A DNA stretch of 64,000 nucleotides, from the NCBI GenBank assembly GCA_001839685.1, contig MLAK01000509.1:175232-239231 (forward strand), in the 5' to 3' direction. Below, piece after piece: positions 60,001 through 64,000 of the stretch (positions are counted from its first letter, which is position 1; each line of letters opens with the position of its first letter). The translations under genes and the position numbers were made by a program. The notes beneath the pieces are model-generated. The model made no database searches and was not told where the DNA came from. It saw only the letters and a program-made list of their open reading frames with translations. Origin of the DNA: Tritrichomonas foetus. Lineage: Eukaryota > Parabasalia > Tritrichomonadida > Tritrichomonadidae.

Positions 60001-60584
60001 TAATGACATATTTAATGGAAAACAGCAACAATTCAAATGTATTTTCATTCTTTGATGAACGCTTTAGAGAACTTTCTAAATACTTTTCTGCACAATGCCA
60101 GAATTTCACACCAAAAGCATCTGAAATCAATCCACCATTCTTACATATTGTCGTTTCAGAAATTGCCAATTGCATTCGTAATAACTGGGCAGTTTTCCAG
60201 GAGACTACAGCAAATATCCTCGATTTCCCAACAATGACTGGATTTGCTGCAGTTTGGAGTGTCTTAGAATACGTTTTCTGCTTGAAAGAAGTTCACAGAA
60301 AAGATGCAGCAATCACTGGTGCTGAATTGAAGCAAAGCACAGGGTCATTTGCTGTTTATGGAGAAGGTGTACTTGTTGCTGCAGCAGGAATCCTATGTGT
60401 AACAAATCAGACATCACTCTCACGTGCAGTATCGATCGGAAATAGAATCATTCAACAGAAGCAAACAGATCTTGCAGCACTTGATGAAGAAGTTCTTTCG
60501 AAGTTCTTTGGTGTTTATAAACTCGTTCAGGCTTCGATCGAAAGCAGTATTGCAACACTCAATCCCGTTGTATCTTCGCTATAA
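57060..60584 (+). CDS. CYFIP: CYFIP/Sra1 (PIR121) subunit of the WAVE regulatory complex, 1174 aa
   Basis: The length and helical layout match CYFIP (about 1250 aa in animals). The family core is clear in the middle: SRACDQSSLYYKEYFLNIHR then KKSVYFPVTSSLPYTLIDYA (compare the QLWFREFFLEL and RIQFPIEMSMPWILTDH pattern). ALFYPLSIYDDAASTALKVL, CKFLYDEILAESEICV and NNFFLLGRHFNIKKEISDIL follow. Near the C-terminus, MTGFAAVWSVLEYVFCLKEV and FAVYGEGVLVAAAGILCV match the closing region. CYFIP holds WAVE inactive and binds Rac-GTP to release it. A pentameric WAVE complex would need Nap1, Abi and HSPC300, not present in this window. The VCA protein at 42559 is a possible partner. Confidence 0.93.
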   Translation: MTSAAAIDLPQKPEIDQWNDINDLPIFGTANRSVPVISLIEQIDQDDYSNMPFSTISVPAARVLSTITQIEQVTKTIETHIAHIYTQRSKTQNLADELKANNINEAKITPAAQKMYDEIINTFTSLKRDVDSAIQNISAVLAGNMFENGIYSNELIDKLCLLIMRLETLGHLCPTRSALTDDVSNLTRLLNNKTDPAAFQNFQMLRMWLSTPQSIHRDLLSKVSDCLNIQFDVVSKIFNIFWNRINNSISEKRYILADMETAYIISLMFMIDLYRDRQAAEAKESKKKKQTLKDLSKEVLNFLAFTRAKNPFLILYFEFAVDFDSFVVSERLDQKYGNKARMTFSLASINTQLRDDLNKFAQELTNYLGQDVPSDSMTAKMIVTVPEILRKVNSSIHLLRAFVIDVHNHANTTPEPEETQTAPKSKYEIAMTKTITDTDREEIMQILAICRSFRELIYEQLPSLSPTFSKYVQDRLQDFLKAPLDHALEKTKSMKNSIDSEIKTIRNISKSDKVLTSSPHISLLLLVRAQIQIFINPESPSMEGGLMKKGLGGTDVNAFNSFIKTSDYFIDMLKLEDTLSRACDQSSLYYKEYFLNIHRSNVKKSVYFPVTSSLPYTLIDYATKSSDKQDIVGALFYPLSIYDDAASTALKVLNCKFLYDEILAESEICVSAVVNTITGSSYQKVVKFFVDRFAAQYNPNALSTADLNQMAGNPLKITTFLQQNNFFLLGRHFNIKKEISDILTNKFSEDLNKLFDLITKFGLTCIHIFSKTSDILRETHKAFVEAGHILDNFDMIRDKVMMTHTSNSFLSEFLSAIINHTCSILIPSYFMHSNPYRLVPQTGEEGLSKALHGIRHIYPPSLRQTTAFVTVDHIREFLRIADDGAIYVFMDSVKSYVSDIFQEFCDIYQNVCIGIRRIPDVPIGSGCHKAYDRFEGAYRSFQHDDSINNLFDHMKYIGNLISFCFMLDIAYSVKRSSRQQVMTYLMENSNNSNVFSFFDERFRELSKYFSAQCQNFTPKASEINPPFLHIVVSEIANCIRNNWAVFQETTANILDFPTMTGFAAVWSVLEYVFCLKEVHRKDAAITGAELKQSTGSFAVYGEGVLVAAAGILCVTNQTSLSRAVSIGNRIIQQKQTDLAALDEEVLSKFFGVYKLVQASIESSIATLNPVVSSL

Positions 60585-60786
60585 TCTAAATAAGTGATCT
60601 TTTTTTCCATCTATTTTTTATTCGCTTTATTTTTTATATATTGTTTTAACAGTCGTTTTATCATATATATATAAAATGTTTATATGAGTTTGTATGAGGT
60701 GATTTCCAAGAAAACCATCAAAGTGAAAAGAAAAAGAAACAAAAAATATTAAAAAGTGGATAAAGAAAAAATAGAATTGGGAAATT

Positions 60787-62745
60787 TCATACATATTTAT
60801 TAACAAATCGCGTAAGGATAGATTTTTTTGGGTTTCTATGTCTATTATTTTCTGAATTTAACGATCTTCGTCCAAAATTTTTCCAAGTGCTTTCTTGGCT
60901 TTTTTTTGATAGTATCTTTTCTATTTGGCTTTTCACCAGATTTATTTGTTCCAATATCTGAGATGATGAACAATGATTAATTGATCCATCGTCAATCATC
61001 GCTTTTTGTCTTTGAATAAGATTGGTGAGTTCATTAAATTGATTGTTATCAATTGCTTGTTTAAACGTTTCATTGTATTCAAGATTATCTTGAACTTGAT
61101 AAACTAAACTTTCATAATCATTTTTCACTTGTTGGAAATATTCTCTTTCATGAGCAATTTGATCAATTTTATTTATAAATAAAGTTGACTTTTGAAAATC
61201 TTCTTTACTCATTGCCGAATTTGAGTTGATGATTTTGGGATTAATTCTTTTGTTTTTATTTAGATAAGCTGAGTATAATGAAGGAACTGAAGCTTTATCG
61301 AAGTAAAACATTAAAGATATGACATCATTTTCTTGAATTTCTTCTACATTTTCAAATGTAAATGAAGAAACAGTCCAATTATTTACAACAATATGGAAAA
61401 CTCCATCTATTTGATTTCTGTTTAAATCAATTTTCGAGATATCGTCAATTTTTGATGATTCTGTATATATTTCTTTAACAAAATCATCATTTTGATATAA
61501 GTTCACATTTATTCCACAAAGTGGCTTAAAAATCACTTGGTTTTTGTTATTTTTGTCGCTTTTGAAGAACGAAGTGAGCCTTTGTCCAACATATCCAGCA
61601 CCAAGTGCAACAGCTTCATCAGAATTTAATGTTCGATTTAATTTGGTCATTCCACTCGCCTTCATTAAGGTTTGGTAAACAAAAGGAACACGTGTTGGTC
61701 CTCCAATAAGCTCAATTGAATCAATTTCATTCAACTGTAAACCTGATTTTTCTACAGCTTTATATAATAAATTGGCGATTGAACTATCCATATTGGAAAT
61801 CAATGAATTAAACTCTTCTCTAGTTAAAACGTAATTTAAGCCATAATCATCAATGATATCATCGATTCGTATTGTTATATACTTGTCAGTTGTTAAAATT
61901 TCCTTGGCTCTTTTTGCTTCATCTAGGAAAATTTGTTTCATTTTCGGATCGACAATTTTAATGTTTTTATGTTTCTCAGTGAATTTGCACATCAAAAATT
62001 CTGACAGTTTGATGTCCATTTGTTTTGCACCAAGTGAAGCGTTATTAACAACAGAGAGCTCAACAACTTCTGGAATTGCTCCCTTCATGGGAAGAACAAA
62101 TTGATAAACTCCTGCCCACGACGACTCCGATCCCATGTCGAAAAATAAAACATTTTTCGGACTGTTTGCATATAAAGCCTTCTTCTCAATGGCATAAACA
62201 TTGGCAACGGCGGTTGATGAATCAATGATTGCCTTTAATGTGACGTTTGCGAGTTTTACGGATTCAGCGATAGCTATTCTTTCTTCTATTGAAGTACTTG
62301 GCTCTACTGATATCACTAGTGAAGTTGATTCCGGTTTGTATTGACCATCTTCGATTGTCGTAATTAATTTTCGAATCATCAAAGCGAAAATTTCACGTCC
62401 TGTTAATCCGTTTTTTCCTTTGATTATTGATGTAAATCCTTGAACGCCGTTATTTGGAAATCTTCTTGAATGAGATTTTGCTGAATCGAAAAATGACCAA
62501 CTTAAATTATCGAGGTCTTCAATTTCCCAATGTTTGCTTTGTTTATCGTTTATAAAATCGAATGTATTCTTTGGGCTTGTTTGGTTCCATATTGCGAAAT
62601 ACGATGGGGTGAGTCTTTTCGATTGCTGATTTAATGCGACTTGAACACTGTCTGGAGAAACGACCGAAACTTTGATAAATTCGGATCCAAAGTCAAGTCC
62701 AAGAATTACAGATCTTACGAGGAGTGGTAAGAAGAATGTAATCAT
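60787..62745 (-). CDS. GRP170/Lhs1-type ER Hsp70 (HYOU1-like), 652 aa
   Basis: A hydrophobic signal (MITFFLPLLVRSVI) leads directly into the nucleotide-binding domain: LGLDFGSEFIKVSVV (phosphate 1), IDSSTAVANVYAIE, VLFFDMGSESSWAGVY (phosphate 2) and SIELIGGPTRVPFVYQTL (adenosine motif). LNSDEAVALGAGYVGQRLTS closes it near residue 390. The beta and helical domains after residue 400 are strongly diverged, as in GRP170/Lhs1, which act as nucleotide exchange factors for BiP and as holdases. At 652 aa it is much shorter than animal GRP170 (about 1000), mostly by loss of the acidic loop and C-terminal extension. No KDEL-type tail is seen. TCACAAAG precedes the ATG. Confidence 0.92.
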   Translation of the reverse strand: MITFFLPLLVRSVILGLDFGSEFIKVSVVSPDSVQVALNQQSKRLTPSYFAIWNQTSPKNTFDFINDKQSKHWEIEDLDNLSWSFFDSAKSHSRRFPNNGVQGFTSIIKGKNGLTGREIFALMIRKLITTIEDGQYKPESTSLVISVEPSTSIEERIAIAESVKLANVTLKAIIDSSTAVANVYAIEKKALYANSPKNVLFFDMGSESSWAGVYQFVLPMKGAIPEVVELSVVNNASLGAKQMDIKLSEFLMCKFTEKHKNIKIVDPKMKQIFLDEAKRAKEILTTDKYITIRIDDIIDDYGLNYVLTREEFNSLISNMDSSIANLLYKAVEKSGLQLNEIDSIELIGGPTRVPFVYQTLMKASGMTKLNRTLNSDEAVALGAGYVGQRLTSFFKSDKNNKNQVIFKPLCGINVNLYQNDDFVKEIYTESSKIDDISKIDLNRNQIDGVFHIVVNNWTVSSFTFENVEEIQENDVISLMFYFDKASVPSLYSAYLNKNKRINPKIINSNSAMSKEDFQKSTLFINKIDQIAHEREYFQQVKNDYESLVYQVQDNLEYNETFKQAIDNNQFNELTNLIQRQKAMIDDGSINHCSSSQILEQINLVKSQIEKILSKKSQESTWKNFGRRSLNSENNRHRNPKKSILTRFVNKYV

Positions 62746-62753
62746 CTTTGTGA
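62743..62753 (-). promoter_or_regulatory. Initiator-like TCACAAAG-ATG
   Basis: A TCAC core lies 8 nt before the GRP170 start codon. Confidence 0.4.
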
Positions 62754-62825
62754 AGTGAAATCACATTCACAATCCTAATTGAAAAGTGAAAATTTTGAGA
62801 TTCAATTGAATGCTTTACAAAATCA

Positions 62826-62836
62826 TTGGCCGGCTA
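62826..62836 (-). promoter_or_regulatory. GC-rich motif (TTGGCCGGCTA on plus) upstream of GRP170
   Basis: It lies about 81 nt before the GRP170 ATG, in opposite orientation relative to the gene when compared with the PDI-like gene's copy. The core GCCGGC is palindromic. Confidence 0.4.
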
Positions 62837-62895
62837 AACTGGAATTTTGCAAAGGTGAAAAATTGACCATATGGTATTTTTTGTATTGAAAAAAA

Positions 62896-62905
62896 TGGCC
62901 GGCCG
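62896..62905. promoter_or_regulatory. Second GGCCGGCC site upstream of GRP170
   Basis: TGGCCGGCCG, a palindromic relative of the motif 60 nt away. It stands out in AT-rich surroundings. Confidence 0.35.
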
Positions 62906-63496
62906 AATATTTGAATATTCGCCACAAAAAATTGAATGTATTAACTGAAAGTGATTTCCGATATCGACTCATGTCACAAAAGTAAAACATTTTTAGTGAC
63001 TCGGAATCGATATTACCCTAATTTTTGGTGTAGTTGATTCCTACTTCATTCATCCTTTGTCAAAGATATCCTTTGTTAAAGAGGCTTTTTTCTTCATTGA
63101 AAACACATTTATCGCTAAAAAAATGCCTGAGGAAAATGATTTTCCAGTTTTAATGTGTATAAATTATTCATCAATCAAACTTCGTCATCAATTGAGCCTC
63201 GTTCAATATGACAATAGAATATTTATATCAAAATATCGCCATTTTTCATAATCCAATATTCATCGAAAACTTGAATGAACAAAGATTAGGTATCATTGTT
63301 TAATGAGTCTGAAGGATTTTTTCCACAGTGGAAAAATTCCACCATCTTAAAAAAATTGTGATTTTTCACATAACATATCTGGTGGATTTTCTCAGGTTGT
63401 CCTTTTCTTTTTCTTTGATTATTATCATATTATATAAACACTCATGAAAATAACTCGAATTTTGCTATTGAATTGTTTTCTTGCGAGCATTGGACT

Positions 63497-63638
63497 ATGT
63501 TTTAGGGAAAACATGTTCGATTTGAGAATTATGTTAGTCAGTTATATTTTTGGTGAGTTCTCTAGACCTCCCTTCGGTCGATCTCAAGAACTCACCAAAA
63601 GGGTGGAGTGGTAGTTCCGAGGGAAACTCCTTAACCCT
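63497..63638 (+). ncRNA. Candidate structured RNA: three successive stem-loops
   Basis: ATGTTTT/AAAACAT form a 7-bp stem with a 4-base loop (63497-63514). TTTTGGTGAGTTCT (63548-63561) pairs perfectly over 14 bp with 63587-63600, and its loop holds a further GACC/GGTC stem. The stretch 63600-63638 can form a third stem (AGGGT/ACCCT, then GGAGT/ACTCC). GC content is well above the surroundings, and ATTTTTGG, an Sm-site-like phrase, lies at 63546-63553. This resembles a small nuclear RNA or a folded inverted-repeat element. I cannot assign a family, and the strand is a guess. Confidence 0.35.
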
Positions 63639-63663
63639 ATCATAAATGGTATCCCTAATAAAG

Positions 63664-63731
63664 ATCATTTTCTATGCTCAGAAATCATATTCATTTTCAA
63701 TATATTCAATTTTATATCATTTTCTATGCTC
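63664..63731. repeat. 16-bp direct repeat, two copies 52 bp apart
   Basis: ATCATTTTCTATGCTC occurs at 63664-63679 and 63716-63731, just after the candidate structured RNA. Confidence 0.8.
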
Positions 63732-63780
63732 TCAAATCGTGATGGAATTGAATAGATCATTAATGTTTAAGTAGTAGTAA

Positions 63781-63966
63781 ATGCCTGATATTCATCAGTT
63801 TACGACTGAATGTAAACTCTGTATCATTATGATAATAGGTTTTATAATAGACATCATTGTCACAATAAAAAAGTACATTACTGAGAAATGTGGAAAGAGA
63901 AAAAGACAGAGTAAACTTACTACGGAAAGTATAGAAACTGAGGATGATTTGAATGATCAGAAATAG
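63781..63966 (+). CDS. Possible small membrane protein, 61 aa
   Basis: The ATG at 63781 opens MPDIHQFTTECKLC, followed by one hydrophobic segment (IIMIIGFIIDIIVTI) and then a basic stretch (KKYITEKCGKRKRQ) with an acidic tail (ESIETEDDLNDQK). This is a single-pass layout with a positive-inside flank. There is no family match and no TCA site right at the start codon, so it may be a chance frame. Confidence 0.25.
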   Translation: MPDIHQFTTECKLCIIMIIGFIIDIIVTIKKYITEKCGKRKRQSKLTTESIETEDDLNDQK

Positions 63967-64000
63967 TATAGATTTTGAATAGTATTTTTGATATATTTTT

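Larger units (their letters stand above)
62754..63496. other. Intergenic, upstream of GRP170
   Basis: It contains the two GGCCGGC sites described separately. A 64-codon frame at 63057-63251 has weak coding character and no recognisable family. Confidence 0.45.

Noticed and set aside
1..64000. CRISPR array, bacterial operons, ribosome binding sites
   Set aside because: Gene content, the spliceosomal intron, EF2, Nup54 and V-ATPase show a eukaryotic nuclear genome. The tandem repeats seen lack the spacer pattern of CRISPR arrays.

Overview
The window looks like a parabasalid nuclear genome, most likely Tritrichomonas or a close relative of Trichomonas. The DNA is AT-rich and the genes are almost all single open frames. 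The one clear intron is only 28 nt long and ends in a trichomonad-type acceptor. A TCA initiator-like motif often lies 5-15 nt before the ATG. The gene families also fit: BTB/DUF3447-ankyrin genes, a BspA-type leucine-rich repeat protein, Myb factors, Rab GTPases, and mariner and Kolobok-like DNA transposons.

Layout. 1-10.2 kb: a broken gene end, a membrane-anchored STE20-type kinase, two small unknown genes, a nitroreductase, a COMM-domain protein and elongation factor 2. 10.9-16.6 kb: a BTB-ankyrin gene split by a 3,400-bp Kolobok-like transposon with 14-bp terminal repeats and a TTAA target duplication. The transposon encodes a DDE-type transposase joined to a ubiquitin-specific-protease (C19) domain. 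17.3-28.9 kb: a transposase-like relic, V-ATPase subunit a, Cwc21/SRRM2, two Rab GTPases (one with the intron), Nup54 and a TKL kinase. 30-33 kb: a RasGAP gene whose last codons are cut off by a 1,290-bp mariner flanked by TA. 33.9-43.3 kb: a Sec20-like SNARE, a CCDC148-like coiled-coil protein, an alpha-helical unknown, a pseudokinase fused to BspA repeats, a second broken ankyrin gene and a VCA-type Arp2/3 activator. 44.4-54.6 kb: a divergent eS19-like protein, a propeller-like protein, an unknown, a BTB/F5-8C protein, a three-repeat Myb and a PDI-like protein. 57-64 kb: the WAVE-complex subunit CYFIP/Sra1, a GRP170-type Hsp70 and a possible structured RNA.

Shared functions. The VCA protein and CYFIP belong to the same actin-nucleation pathway. 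Sec20, two Rabs, COMMD and V-ATPase serve endomembranes. The PDI-like and GRP170 genes serve ER folding, and both carry the GC-rich 11-mer TTGGCCGGCTA upstream. Cwc21 and the Rab intron show that splicing is in use.

Main points for follow-up: the transposase-USP fusion with a possible -1 frameshift at an A9 tract; the two transposon insertions that split recognisable genes; and AT-rich inserts, often 18-21 nt, found repeatedly at one position of successive ankyrin repeats in two separate genes.
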